A stretch of DNA of 64,000 nucleotides, from positions 62,001-126,000 of the forward strand of contig NZ_JBHZTH010000003.1 in NCBI RefSeq assembly GCF_046545555.1, in the 5' to 3' direction. The stretch's first letter is position 1; each line of letters opens with the position of its first letter. The translations under genes were made by a program, and so were the position numbers. Origin of the DNA: Winogradskyella sp046545555. Lineage in GTDB: Bacteria; Bacteroidota; Bacteroidia; Flavobacteriales; Flavobacteriaceae. This document shows positions 35,778 through 45,428 of the stretch, one piece after another. The notes beneath the pieces are model-generated. The model had not been told where the DNA came from, searched no databases, and worked only from the letters and a program-made list of their open reading frames with translations.

Positions 35778-38636
35778 ATGAAAACTCATTTCCCTCAAGT
35801 GTTGAAAACACTTTTTATTTGTTTCCTTTTTGTCGCATTCTCGGCAAACGGACAATCAAAAACACCAGAACAACAAAAATCAGTTTCGGTACCATCAGAC
35901 GTATTGCCAACAACACCAGATGTTAAAATTGGTAAACTTTCTAATGGCCTCACCTATTACATCCAAAACAATGGTAAACCAGAAGACAAAGTAGAATTGC
36001 GTTTAGCATTAAAAGCAGGCTCTATTTTAGAAACGGATGACCAAGTTGGACTAGCACACTTCATGGAACACATGAATTTTAATGGTACAACTAACTTTCA
36101 AAAAAATGAATTAGTAGATTATTTACAGAGTATTGGTGTGGAGTTTGGAGCAGACTTAAATGCGTATACTGGTTTTGACCAAACGGTTTATATTCTTCCT
36201 ATTCCTAGTGATGACCCAGAGAAGTTAAATAAAGGATTTCAAATTTTACAAGATTGGGCTGGTGGTGCATTACTTACCGATAAAGATATTGACGATGAAC
36301 GTGGAGTTGTTATAGAAGAATATAGAACACGTCTAGGAGCTGCAACAAGAATGCAAGCTAAATACCTAAACAAGATTGCTTATAAATCAAGATATGCAGA
36401 TCGTTTACCAATCGGAACTAAAGAAAATCTTGAAACATTTAGTTACGAGAGTTTAAGAAATTTTCAAAAAGACTGGTATCGTCCTAATCTAATGGCCGTA
36501 ATTGCAGTTGGTGATTTAGACGTAGAAACACTAGAAAAGAAAATAAAAGAAAACTTTGGAGGCCTTAAAAACCCTGCAAGTCCAAAGCCAAGAGAAAAAT
36601 ATTATTCCGAAAATCATGAGGATACATTCGTTGCAATTGAGTGGGATGAGGAAGCTACAGGTTCTCAGGTTCAAATTTACTACAAAGACAAAGGCACCCC
36701 AAAAAAGACAAAAACGATTAGCGATTACAGAGATAATATGGTCGAAGGGCTTTTTGACCAAATGATAAATAATAGACTTAACGAGTATAGCAATAAACCA
36801 AATCCACCTTTTATTTATGGTTTTTCATACAAAGGAGGAATAATTGGTAATAAAGAAGCTTACCAATCTTTTGCTCAAACCAACGAAACTGGACAATTAG
36901 ATGCCTTAAAAACCTTATTAGAGGAAAATGAACGAGTAAAACGTTTTGGGTTTAAGGCTTCAGAGCTAGAACGCGCCAAAAAAGATTATGTAGCAAGATT
37001 AGAACGTCAATTTAAAAATAAGGACAAACTAGAATCTAATAGAATCGTAAATGGCTACATACAAAATTTCTTACAAGAAAGCCCAATACCTGGGATTGAA
37101 TGGATATTCAATTATGCACAAAAAGAATTACCAAACATAAAATTAAAAGAGGTAAATGGCTTAATTGCAGATTTTTTACATGATGATAATAGATTAGTAG
37201 TGCTTACTGGCCCTAAAAAAGAGGGGCTAACTAAGGTTACTGAAAAGCAAGTGATTGATTTACTAGATAGTGTTAAAAAAGCAGATATAAAAGACTATGA
37301 AGATGAGGCTGTACGTGCCCAGCTAATGCCTGTAAAACCAAAGAAAGGGACTATAACGTCTGTTGATATTAATAATCATGAAAAAATTAATGAAACTACT
37401 ACGCTAACACTTAGTAACGGAGCTAAAGTAACTTATAAGAAAACAGATTTTAAAAATGATGAAATCTTGTTAGACGCGTTTAGCTATGGAGGGACCTCAT
37501 TATATTCTGATGAAGATTTAAAACAAACCTCTAGTGCTAATGGTGGTATTTTTGAAGCCAGTTTAGATGGTCTATCAAAAAATGATATGACTAAAATGAC
37601 ATCTGGTAAAATCGTTAGAGTTAGACCATATATTGGTGGTAATGATGAAGGTTTTAGAGGTTCTGCATCGCCTAAAGATTTTGAGATGATGTTTCAGATG
37701 ATTCATCTTTACTTTACCAAATTAGATAAAGATCCCGAAGCATTTGCTTCATATATTAGTAAACAAAAAGCATTCTTAGGTAATATTTTATCAAGCCCTA
37801 ATGTTTCCTTTTCTATTGCTCTTGGTAAATATTTGAGTGAAGGCAATCCGAGATATACAGGATTCCCTGATGAAGAAGCTCTAGACAATGCAAATTACGA
37901 CTTAGCCTACGAGAAATATAAAGAGAGATTTGCAAACGCAGGAGATTTTCACTTTTACTTTGTTGGTAATATTGATGATGATAAAATTGCCGAATATGCG
38001 CAAACCTATATCGCTTCTTTACCTGGAAACGGCACCAAAGAATCTTATAAAGTACATCCTTTTAGAGGTAAATCTGGTTCTCACGAGTTTACTTATAACA
38101 AAGGAACAGAGCCTAAGAGTCAAGTTAACTTAATTTTTAGAGGAGAAACTGAATATAATGAAAAAGAAGCTAGAGCAATGAGTGCGTTAGGCGAAATCTT
38201 AAGCATTAAACTTATCGAAAAATTAAGAGAAGAAGAAGGCGGTGTTTATGGTGCTGGTGCAAGAGGCTCTATTAGTAAAATCCCTTATGGCCGTTACAAT
38301 TTTAGTATTTCATTCCCTTGCGGACCAGATAATGCTGAAAAACTTGCAGCCGCATCTATTGGAGAGCTAGAAAAAATAATAAAAGACGGCCCAACAGCTA
38401 CTGATTTAGATAAGGTGAAGAAAGCTTTACTACTAACAAGAAAAGATCAACTAGAACAGAATCGTTTCTGGTTGAGCGCAATAAAAGGGGCTGATTATAA
38501 TAAAAGTGACTTAGATAATGTCGTTAATTATGACGCTAATGTTAATGCTATTACAGCTGAAGATGTGCATAATGTGGCTAAGAAATATTTAAATGATGGT
38601 TACATAAAAGCTATTTTAATGCCAGAAGAAGAATAA
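35778..38636 (+). CDS. M16 family zinc protease (two-domain pitrilysin type)
   Basis: A 952-aa secreted protein with a signal peptide of about 25 residues (ending FSANGQS). The inverted zinc motif HxxEH is at 94-98 (HFMEHMNF). The third ligand glutamate lies about 77 residues later in DERGVVIEEYRTR. The M16 fold is repeated in the C-terminal half, which lacks the zinc motif (EKLREEEGGVYGAGARGSIS with the R/Y substrate-binding pair), as in normal two-half members. It is expected in the periplasm or outer membrane, degrading peptides. The substrate is unknown. Confidence 0.93.
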   Translation: MKTHFPQVLKTLFICFLFVAFSANGQSKTPEQQKSVSVPSDVLPTTPDVKIGKLSNGLTYYIQNNGKPEDKVELRLALKAGSILETDDQVGLAHFMEHMNFNGTTNFQKNELVDYLQSIGVEFGADLNAYTGFDQTVYILPIPSDDPEKLNKGFQILQDWAGGALLTDKDIDDERGVVIEEYRTRLGAATRMQAKYLNKIAYKSRYADRLPIGTKENLETFSYESLRNFQKDWYRPNLMAVIAVGDLDVETLEKKIKENFGGLKNPASPKPREKYYSENHEDTFVAIEWDEEATGSQVQIYYKDKGTPKKTKTISDYRDNMVEGLFDQMINNRLNEYSNKPNPPFIYGFSYKGGIIGNKEAYQSFAQTNETGQLDALKTLLEENERVKRFGFKASELERAKKDYVARLERQFKNKDKLESNRIVNGYIQNFLQESPIPGIEWIFNYAQKELPNIKLKEVNGLIADFLHDDNRLVVLTGPKKEGLTKVTEKQVIDLLDSVKKADIKDYEDEAVRAQLMPVKPKKGTITSVDINNHEKINETTTLTLSNGAKVTYKKTDFKNDEILLDAFSYGGTSLYSDEDLKQTSSANGGIFEASLDGLSKNDMTKMTSGKIVRVRPYIGGNDEGFRGSASPKDFEMMFQMIHLYFTKLDKDPEAFASYISKQKAFLGNILSSPNVSFSIALGKYLSEGNPRYTGFPDEEALDNANYDLAYEKYKERFANAGDFHFYFVGNIDDDKIAEYAQTYIASLPGNGTKESYKVHPFRGKSGSHEFTYNKGTEPKSQVNLIFRGETEYNEKEARAMSALGEILSIKLIEKLREEEGGVYGAGARGSISKIPYGRYNFSISFPCGPDNAEKLAAASIGELEKIIKDGPTATDLDKVKKALLLTRKDQLEQNRFWLSAIKGADYNKSDLDNVVNYDANVNAITAEDVHNVAKKYLNDGYIKAILMPEEE

Positions 38637-38678
38637 AACATATATAACCTAATAATTGAGTTTATATTCAAACAATCA

Positions 38679-38707
38679 AGGCAGCTAATACTATAGCTGT
38701 CTTTTTT
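38679..38707 (+). terminator. Terminator after the M16 protease gene
   Basis: Arms AAGGCAGCTA and TAGCTGTCTT (one G-T pair) with a 7-nt loop and a T-run (CTTTTTTG), about 43 bp after the stop. Confidence 0.8.
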
Positions 38708-38788
38708 GTTTTAATGATGTTAACAACTTCAATTTCCTAAACTCATAAATAATCGTATTTTTAAACCCTATTAAAACCAAATCATTTG

Positions 38789-39556
38789 ATGGGTAAAATC
38801 ATTGCAATTGCTAATCAAAAAGGAGGTGTTGGTAAAACGACCACCTCAGTAAACTTAGCAGCTTCTTTAGGTGCTCTAGAGAAGAAAGTCCTACTTATAG
38901 ATGCCGATCCGCAAGCCAACGCAAGCTCAGGGTTAGGTATTGATGTTGATGCCGTAGAAATTGGTTCTTATCAAGTATTAGAACACACCAGATCTGCTAA
39001 AGAGGCCATAACAACCTCTAACGCACCCAATGTAGATATTATTCCTGCACATATTGATTTAGTTGCTATTGAGATAGAACTTGTCGATAAAGAGGAGAGA
39101 GAATACATGCTTAAGAAAGCTATTTCAGAATTAAAATCTGATTACGATTATATTTTAATAGACTGTGCACCATCGCTTGGTCTACTTACTTTAAATGCAC
39201 TTACAGCAGCAGATTCTGTTATTATTCCAATCCAATGCGAATATTTTGCACTAGAAGGTTTAGGTAAACTGTTAAATACTATTAAAAGTGTACAAAAAAT
39301 ACATAATAAGGCGTTAGACATTGAAGGACTTCTATTAACAATGTTCGATTCTCGTTTACGTTTATCAAATCAGGTTGTAGAAGAAGTACAAAAACATTTT
39401 AGTGAGATGGTTTTTGAAACTATTATTCAACGCAATGTGCGCTTAGGTGAAGCACCAAGTTACGGAGAGAGTATTATTAACTACGACGTTAGTAGTAAAG
39501 GAGCTGAAAACTATTTAGATTTAGCAAAAGAGCTTATAAAGAAAAATGAATTATAA
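38789..39556 (+). CDS. parA: Chromosome partitioning ATPase ParA/Soj
   Basis: A 255-aa Walker-type ATPase. The deviant Walker A is KGGVGKTT (11-18); LLIDADPQANASSGLGID is the Walker A' region; YILIDCAPSLGLLTLNAL is Walker B. An in-frame TTG three bases upstream exists, but the ATG at 38789 matches the family. It positions the ParB-bound origin region on the nucleoid. parB starts at its stop (TAATG). Confidence 0.96.
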   Translation: MGKIIAIANQKGGVGKTTTSVNLAASLGALEKKVLLIDADPQANASSGLGIDVDAVEIGSYQVLEHTRSAKEAITTSNAPNVDIIPAHIDLVAIEIELVDKEEREYMLKKAISELKSDYDYILIDCAPSLGLLTLNALTAADSVIIPIQCEYFALEGLGKLLNTIKSVQKIHNKALDIEGLLLTMFDSRLRLSNQVVEEVQKHFSEMVFETIIQRNVRLGEAPSYGESIINYDVSSKGAENYLDLAKELIKKNEL

Positions 39557-40458
39557 TGGCGAAAGCAACTAAAAAACAGGCGTTAGGACGCGGACTTTCT
39601 GCATTATTGAAAGATCCTAATAACGATATAAAATCAGCTGAAGATAAAAATGCGGATAAAGTTGTTGGTAATATTGTTGAACTCGATTTAGAAAGTATTG
39701 AGGTTAACCCTTTTCAACCGAGAACCAATTTTAATGAAGAATCTTTAAAAGAGTTAGCGTCTTCAATACGAGAATTGGGTGTTATTCAGCCAATAACAGT
39801 TAGAAAATTAGCATTTAACAAATATCAATTAGTATCAGGAGAACGTCGTTTTAGAGCTTCAAAATTAATTGGATTAGAAAATATACCAGCATATATTAGA
39901 ATAGCTAACGATCAGGAATCTTTAGAGATGGCATTGGTTGAAAATATCCAACGCCAAGATTTAGATCCAATAGAAATAGCACTCTCCTATCAGCGTTTAA
40001 TTGACGAAATTAATTTAACTCAAGAGCAAATGAGTGAACGTGTTGGGAAGAAGCGTTCTACTATTGCTAACTATTTGCGCCTTCTTAAATTAGATCCAAT
40101 TATTCAAACAGGTATGCGAGATGGTTTTATTTCGATGGGCCATGGTAGAGCTATGGTAAATATTGAAAGTCAAATTGACCAATTAGAAGTTTACGAAAAA
40201 GTAATTACTAATAAGCTTTCTGTAAGAGCCACTGAGCAGTTAGTGAAAAATTTAAATTCTACAACGGATACAGCATCAGAAAACATACCTAATGAAATCC
40301 CTAAGTATATTAAAAAAGGTATTAAAGAATTTTCGGACTATTTTGGACATAAGATTGATGTAAAAGTGTCTAACAATGGTGCAGGGAAAATCACTATACC
40401 TTTTCATTCTGAAGAAGATTTTAATAGAATTAAAAAATTAGTGCAGCGTGCTAAATAA
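39556..40458 (+). CDS. parB: ParB/Spo0J chromosome partitioning protein
   Basis: A 300-aa protein. The N-terminal ParB/Srx domain (about 45-135; VNPFQPRTNFNEESLKELA, then SGERRFRASKLIGLENIP) contains the GERRxRA CTP-binding box. An HTH follows (LTQEQMSERVGKKRSTIANY), then the dimerisation tail. It loads on parS sites near the origin. I saw no convincing parS in the window, but a search of the whole chromosome is needed. The stop overlaps the next GTG start by 11 bases. Confidence 0.96.
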   Translation: MAKATKKQALGRGLSALLKDPNNDIKSAEDKNADKVVGNIVELDLESIEVNPFQPRTNFNEESLKELASSIRELGVIQPITVRKLAFNKYQLVSGERRFRASKLIGLENIPAYIRIANDQESLEMALVENIQRQDLDPIEIALSYQRLIDEINLTQEQMSERVGKKRSTIANYLRLLKLDPIIQTGMRDGFISMGHGRAMVNIESQIDQLEVYEKVITNKLSVRATEQLVKNLNSTTDTASENIPNEIPKYIKKGIKEFSDYFGHKIDVKVSNNGAGKITIPFHSEEDFNRIKKLVQRAK

Positions 40459-41053
40459 AGCTCATTATTTATTATTACTTTGCCTCAGCTCTGCATTACT
40501 CTCATTCTCTCAAAAAGATAAAGATAGTATTGGTCTTGGTCTAGATAAAGAACTAGTTGTTATTGAAGAACAAACAATTCAAAGAAAACCAATAGACCCT
40601 TTAAGACCTTCTAAGGCTGCCTTTTTCTCTGCAGTATTACCAGGAGCAGGCCAAGCTTACAATAAAAAATATTGGAAAATCCCAATTGTTTGGGGTGCAA
40701 TTGGTACAGGTGTGTATTTTTATATAAAAAATGATAAGGACTTCGATCGTGTTAGAAATGCTTACAAAAGAAGATTAGCAGGTTTTACAGATGACGAATT
40801 TTCTGATGCAAATGGAGAGCCTCTAATTTCTGATGATGGTCTTATAAGAGCACAACAACAATTTAGAAGAAATAAGGAAGTCTCATTATTAGTAACGATA
40901 GGACTTTATGCACTTAACATTATAGATGCTAATGTAGATGCCCACTTATTACAATTTAATGTGGACGAAAACTTAAGTCTAAGCCCACATTACCAATATA
41001 ATCAGTGGGAAAATTCTTCTGACTTAGGACTAACACTTAATTTTAAGTTTTAA
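40448..41053 (+). CDS. DUF5683 domain protein
   Basis: A 201-aa protein with a GTG start (40448), overlapping parB by 11 nt. It has a signal peptide (1-22, ending LLSFSQ). DUF5683 shows SKAAFFSAVLPGAGQAYNKK (its hallmark PGxGQxYN) and WGAIGTGVYFYIKND. It is a membrane or outer-membrane protein of unknown function. Its place between parB and dapB is typical of Flavobacteriaceae. Confidence 0.88.
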   Translation: MLNKAHYLLLLCLSSALLSFSQKDKDSIGLGLDKELVVIEEQTIQRKPIDPLRPSKAAFFSAVLPGAGQAYNKKYWKIPIVWGAIGTGVYFYIKNDKDFDRVRNAYKRRLAGFTDDEFSDANGEPLISDDGLIRAQQQFRRNKEVSLLVTIGLYALNIIDANVDAHLLQFNVDENLSLSPHYQYNQWENSSDLGLTLNFKF

Positions 41054-41054
41054 T

Positions 41055-41756
41055 ATGAAAATAGCTTTACTTGGTTATGGTAGAATGGGTAAAAGCATTG
41101 AAACCATTGCGTTAAAACGAAACCATTCAATAACTCTAAAAGTAATTGATGGATCTTCAACTTATGATTTTTCGGAGGCAGATGTAGCCATAGATTTCAG
41201 TATACCAACAGCAGCAGTTTCAAATATTAAAAAGGCCATCGATGCAGGTATTCCTGTTATTTCAGGCACAACTGGTTGGCTAGATAGTTATGAAGAAGTG
41301 GTTACCTATTGTGAATATAAAAAAGGAACATTTCTTTACGCCTCTAATTTTAGTTTAGGGGTGAACATTTTTTTTGAAGTCAACAAAAAACTAAGTCAAC
41401 TTATGGCTTCACTTCCAGATTACTCATTAAAAATGAAAGAAATTCATCACACAAATAAGTTAGATGCACCAAGCGGCACAGCTATTACATTGGCTGAGCA
41501 AATTATTGAGCATACTCATTATAATAAATGGACCTTAGACCAAGAAAAGTCTAACGAAATTTATATCGACGCTCAGCGTATTCCTGATGTACCTGGTACA
41601 CATAAAATAACTTATAATTCGGATGTTGATTCTATAAGTATAAAACATACCGCACATAGCAGAGAAGGCTTTGCAATGGGTGCTGTTATTGCTGCAGAAT
41701 GGATTAAGGACAAAAAAGGCATCTTTAGTATGAAAGATGTGTTAAACATTGGTTAA
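41055..41756 (+). CDS. dapB: 4-hydroxy-tetrahydrodipicolinate reductase
   Basis: A 233-aa protein of the diaminopimelate and lysine pathway. The Rossmann motif GYGRMG is at 7-12, VAIDFSIPTAA, GTTGW, SNFSLGVNIFF, and the catalytic EIHHTNKLDAPSGTA, whose His and Lys carry out the hydride transfer. It supplies meso-DAP for peptidoglycan. It starts 1 nt after the DUF5683 stop. Confidence 0.96.
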   Translation: MKIALLGYGRMGKSIETIALKRNHSITLKVIDGSSTYDFSEADVAIDFSIPTAAVSNIKKAIDAGIPVISGTTGWLDSYEEVVTYCEYKKGTFLYASNFSLGVNIFFEVNKKLSQLMASLPDYSLKMKEIHHTNKLDAPSGTAITLAEQIIEHTHYNKWTLDQEKSNEIYIDAQRIPDVPGTHKITYNSDVDSISIKHTAHSREGFAMGAVIAAEWIKDKKGIFSMKDVLNIG

Positions 41757-41817
41757 TTTGCCAATGTTTTGAAACAAATTAAAATATTTTTCAACCAACT
41801 AGACTAAATGTATTAGC

Positions 41818-43434
41818 ATGACTTGGACACAGTGGTTTATCTTCATAATAATTTTACAAATAATTCATGGCCTTGGCACATGGAAATTATATATTAAAGC
41901 AGGTCGAAAAGCCTGGGAAGCATTTGTACCTATTTACAATGCTGTAGTATTGATGAAGATAATCTCGCGCCCTTGGTGGTGGGTTGTTTTAATGTTTTTA
42001 CCAATTGTAAACCTAATTATGATTCCGGCTGCTTGGGTAGAAACTGCTAGAACTTTTGGCAAAGACACTAAACTAGATGCATTATTATGCATTTTAACCC
42101 TTGGGTTTTATTTGTATTACCTAAACTATGTTGCTGATGTCAATTATATAGAAAATAGACAACTAAAGCCAAAAACATCTGCAGGAGAATGGATTACTTC
42201 AATTCTCTTTGCAATTGTTGCTGCCACCATTGTACATACCTATTTCTTTCAACCCTTTGTAATTCCGTCGTCTTCATTAGAAAAATCGTTACTTGTTGGT
42301 GATTTTTTAATAGTAAGCAAACTACATTATGGACCAAGAACGCCTATGACGACAGTTGGTGCGCCAATGGTACACGACACAATACCTGTATTAAAAAAGA
42401 AATCTTATCTCTTTAATGACAATTTTGAAGAAAGGAATACATCATGGTTAAATAAATTGCAATTACCATATTTAAGATTACCTGGTTTTGAAGATATAGA
42501 ACGTAATGATATCGTCGTATTTAATCAACCTGCGGATACACTGTTGGATATGAATAATTTTAATCCTGATCGAAATTATTATAAACCTATTGATAAAAAA
42601 ACAAATTTAGTCAAACGATGTGTAGGTGCTCCGGGAGATACTTTAGAAATAAGAAACGGTTATGTATTTATAAACGGTATACAAAACAAATTACCTCCGA
42701 GAACTCAACTTCAATTTTCATATCAAATTAGTCTTAAAAAGCCACATACAACTCAAGGAGAACAATTTCGATTTTTTGATTTATTAAAAAAAATAGGAAT
42801 AAGTGATGGCGCTAGACTAAATCCAAATACTGGCGAATACACAGTCTTTGCGGCGACGAATGAAGCTATTGCTCAATTAAAAATTCAGCCAAACGTAAAA
42901 GAGATTGTACCCATAAAAAGAACACCTGGTGTAAAAGATGATATATTTCCAAGAGACGCAAACTATAATTGGAATATTGATAATTTTGGACCAGTGTGGA
43001 TACCCAAAGCTGGTGGATCTATAAATCTTAATGTAGACAATATAGCATTATATAAAAGAGCAATTTCAGAATACGAAGGACATAAGGTCGTCACTCGAGG
43101 TAATCAGGTTTTTATAGATGATAAGCCTGCCACGGGATATACATTTGGGCAAGATTATTATTGGATGATGGGAGATAATAGACATAATTCTATTGATAGC
43201 AGATTTTGGGGATTTGTTCCTTTTGACCATACTTTTGGTAAACCAGTATTTATTTGGATGAGTATTGATGGTATTAATGATGGCCTTAAAAACTGGAGTT
43301 TCCGTTGGAATAGAATTTTTACTACTGTTAGCGGAAATGGCGAACGGACTTCATATTTTATCCCATTTATAGTTTTAATTTTTGGTATAACTTTCTTTAA
43401 CAAATGGAGAAAGAAGAAAAAAGCTAAGTCATAA
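41818..43434 (+). CDS. lepB: Signal peptidase I with N-terminal membrane domain
   Basis: A 538-aa protein, longer than E. coli LepB. Two or three helices (residues 1-110, DUF5684-like, WWWVVLMFLPIVNLIMIPAA) precede the usual anchor (about 121-140). The catalytic Ser is S153 in IPSSSLEKSLLVGDFLIVSK and the general-base Lys is K266 in KRCVGAPGD. A large extra segment separates box D from box E (MMGDNRHNSIDSRFWGFVP). A C-terminal helix follows (YFIPFIVLIFGITFF). It cleaves signal peptides on the outer face of the inner membrane. Its stop is in the left arm of a hairpin shared with the next gene's start. Confidence 0.95.
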   Translation: MTWTQWFIFIIILQIIHGLGTWKLYIKAGRKAWEAFVPIYNAVVLMKIISRPWWWVVLMFLPIVNLIMIPAAWVETARTFGKDTKLDALLCILTLGFYLYYLNYVADVNYIENRQLKPKTSAGEWITSILFAIVAATIVHTYFFQPFVIPSSSLEKSLLVGDFLIVSKLHYGPRTPMTTVGAPMVHDTIPVLKKKSYLFNDNFEERNTSWLNKLQLPYLRLPGFEDIERNDIVVFNQPADTLLDMNNFNPDRNYYKPIDKKTNLVKRCVGAPGDTLEIRNGYVFINGIQNKLPPRTQLQFSYQISLKKPHTTQGEQFRFFDLLKKIGISDGARLNPNTGEYTVFAATNEAIAQLKIQPNVKEIVPIKRTPGVKDDIFPRDANYNWNIDNFGPVWIPKAGGSINLNVDNIALYKRAISEYEGHKVVTRGNQVFIDDKPATGYTFGQDYYWMMGDNRHNSIDSRFWGFVPFDHTFGKPVFIWMSIDGINDGLKNWSFRWNRIFTTVSGNGERTSYFIPFIVLIFGITFFNKWRKKKKAKS

Positions 43435-43460
43435 CGTCTAAAATATTAGAGACGTTATGA
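43429..43460 (+). promoter_or_regulatory. Hairpin covering the lepB stop and the wbqC start
   Basis: Perfect 11-base arms TCATAACGTCT (43429-43439) and AGACGTTATGA (43450-43460) flank a 10-nt AT-rich loop. The left arm contains the lepB TAA (43432-43434) and the right arm contains the next ATG (43457-43459). There is no T-run, so a role in translation is more likely than termination. Confidence 0.6.
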
Positions 43461-44071
43461 ATTGTCTTATTCACCCAACATACTTCCCAAACATAGCACA
43501 CTTTGTTGCTATGGTAAATTCGAGCATAGTATACTTAGAGGTTTGTGATAATTACCAAAAGCAAAGTTTTAGAAATCGTACAGAGATTTATTCTGCAAAC
43601 GGAAAACTAGCACTAACAGTTCCTGTTAGCTATACTCAAAAAAATAGACAATTGTATAAGGATGTGAAAATTGCAAACAAAGATAACTGGCAACTCCTGC
43701 ACTTAAAATCATTACAGTCAGCCTATCGTATGTCTCCATTTTTTGAGTATTATATTGATGACTTATTACCACTTTTTGAGAAGCGTTTCAATTTTATCTT
43801 AGACCTAAACATAAGTTGTCTTGAGGTGCTTTTAGAAAGCTTACAGATTAACATTACAACCGTTGATACTTTAGTTTTTGAATCAGAAACTAGTAATAAG
43901 GTGGATGATAGAACTATGGTAAAACGAAACTATAAAGCCACCAACTTTGAGACATATACGCAGGTGTTTAGTAAAAAACATGGATTCATATCTAATCTAA
44001 GTATTTTAGATCTACTTTTTAATGAGGGTCCAAATTCTGAATTATATTTAAAAAAACAGAAGTTAAAGTAA
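43457..44071 (+). CDS. WbqC family protein
   Basis: A 204-aa protein. WbqC family features are HPTYFPNIAHFVAMVNSS (the usual hP.YFPs.qy..ll), NRTEIYSANGKLALTVPV and WQLLHLKSLQSAYRMSPFFE. The fold resembles nucleotide-sugar acyl- or aminotransfer enzymes; the true reaction is not known. The start codon is inside a hairpin that also covers the lepB stop. The stop overlaps the DUF6122 start (TAATG). Confidence 0.88.
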   Translation: MNCLIHPTYFPNIAHFVAMVNSSIVYLEVCDNYQKQSFRNRTEIYSANGKLALTVPVSYTQKNRQLYKDVKIANKDNWQLLHLKSLQSAYRMSPFFEYYIDDLLPLFEKRFNFILDLNISCLEVLLESLQINITTVDTLVFESETSNKVDDRTMVKRNYKATNFETYTQVFSKKHGFISNLSILDLLFNEGPNSELYLKKQKLK

Positions 44072-44379
44072 TGCTTAAATTTGCTATTCATTACGGTTTA
44101 CACTTTGGTTTACCTCTGGCTATTTCTTTAATCTTTTTCAAAAAAAACTGGAAGAGTTCTTATGTTATAATGTTACTCGCTTTTGTTATCGATTTAGACC
44201 ATTTACTTGCTAATCCAATTTTTTCACCTAATCGTTGTAGTATTAATTTTCATCCACTTCACTCCTATTATGCCATAGTAATTTACTGTCTTATGCTAAT
44301 TCCTAATCGGACGAGAATTTTTGCAATCGGCTTATTAGCACATATCATTTCTGATAGCGTAGATTGTTTATTAATCTAA
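44071..44379 (+). CDS. DUF6122 membrane protein
   Basis: A 102-aa protein with three helices (about 10-22, 29-47, 66-82). A metal-like motif is present: FVIDLDHLLANPIFSPNRCS, then LLAHIISDSVDC. These give the D-x-D-H and H-xx-xD pattern of metal-dependent membrane hydrolase relatives (YdjM-like). It starts at the wbqC stop. Its end overlaps the end of the oppositely coded EEP gene by 9 bp. Confidence 0.85.
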   Translation: MLKFAIHYGLHFGLPLAISLIFFKKNWKSSYVIMLLAFVIDLDHLLANPIFSPNRCSINFHPLHSYYAIVIYCLMLIPNRTRIFAIGLLAHIISDSVDCLLI

Positions 44380-45399
44380 CTTTAGTGTTGCTTTTATAGG
44401 ATAATGATCTGACAATATAGTCTTATTATAAGTTTTAAAACTACTGACTTCGAAATCTTTATCGGCTAATATAAAATCAATTCTGAGAGGAAAAAATTTG
44501 AAATCAAAAGTTTTACCGAACCCACTACCTGCCTCTTCAAAAGTATCCACTAAGTCATCTCCAAGAACTTCGTTATAACTATAAGAGAAAGCTGTATTAT
44601 TAAAATCGCCTGCTACAATGGTTTTGTATTTGCATTTAGACTTATGGTTTTTAAATAATTCTACTTGATTCTGCTGCATAATAAATGCTTCTTTTACGCG
44701 CTTTACAAATAAGTCTCTAGAATATTGATTATTTATATAATCTATCTGAGTATTAATTTTTGAAGATTGTAGATGCAGATTATACACTCTAATGGTATCC
44801 ATATCTTTTACAATATCTACGAAAAGCGCATTATTATTGGTGTTTTTAAACTCCAAAGAACCAGAATTAATAATCGGAAATTTTGAAAAAATAGCAAGAC
44901 CACCTCTCGTATTTTTAGTATAAGTTCCGTTAAAATGAGAGTAGCCTTCTAATTTAATTGGTTTACCTCTAGTGTACTCTTGTATACAAATAATACCTGG
45001 TTCCTTCTCATAAAAGAAATCAACAATATCATCTTTTGTTGTTTTATTTGGTTTCCAATTGTATTTATTAAATAACCGAACGTTAAATGACATCACAGAC
45101 ATATTATTTGATGCTTCATCAGTTGATAAAAACGAAAACGCGTACATAGATTGCATATAATTCCAACCAAGAATTAATACTACTAATGATAAGAAAATCT
45201 GCTTCTTAAATCTTATTAACCAAAAAATAAAAAATAATATATTTAGTAATATTAAAAGCGGCACACCAAGACTTAAAACGGATAAAGTAGCAAAACTTTT
45301 TGGAGGAACGTATGGTAAAACATAGGATATCAATAATAAAAATGCAGCCAATGAATTGACTATAAACATAATTTTATTAAAGAATTTTAATTTCTTCAT
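44371..45399 (-). CDS. Endonuclease/exonuclease/phosphatase family protein with membrane N-terminus
   Basis: A 342-aa protein with three hydrophobic helices (about 12-30, 38-60, 67-85), then an EEP domain: MSVMSFNVRLFNKYNWKP, IICIQEYTRG, VVAGDFNNTAFSYSYNEV and the terminal SDHYPIKATL. These contain the Asn, Glu, Asp-x-Asn and Asp-His catalytic set. It faces the periplasm and may act on phosphodiesters or phosphoinositide-like or nucleotide substrates, not known here. It is tail-to-tail overlapping with DUF6122. Confidence 0.9.
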   Translation of the reverse strand: MKKLKFFNKIMFIVNSLAAFLLLISYVLPYVPPKSFATLSVLSLGVPLLILLNILFFIFWLIRFKKQIFLSLVVLILGWNYMQSMYAFSFLSTDEASNNMSVMSFNVRLFNKYNWKPNKTTKDDIVDFFYEKEPGIICIQEYTRGKPIKLEGYSHFNGTYTKNTRGGLAIFSKFPIINSGSLEFKNTNNNALFVDIVKDMDTIRVYNLHLQSSKINTQIDYINNQYSRDLFVKRVKEAFIMQQNQVELFKNHKSKCKYKTIVAGDFNNTAFSYSYNEVLGDDLVDTFEEAGSGFGKTFDFKFFPLRIDFILADKDFEVSSFKTYNKTILSDHYPIKATLKLD

Positions 45400-45428
45400 A
45401 CCTAAATTAACACATAGCTAGATTCTAT

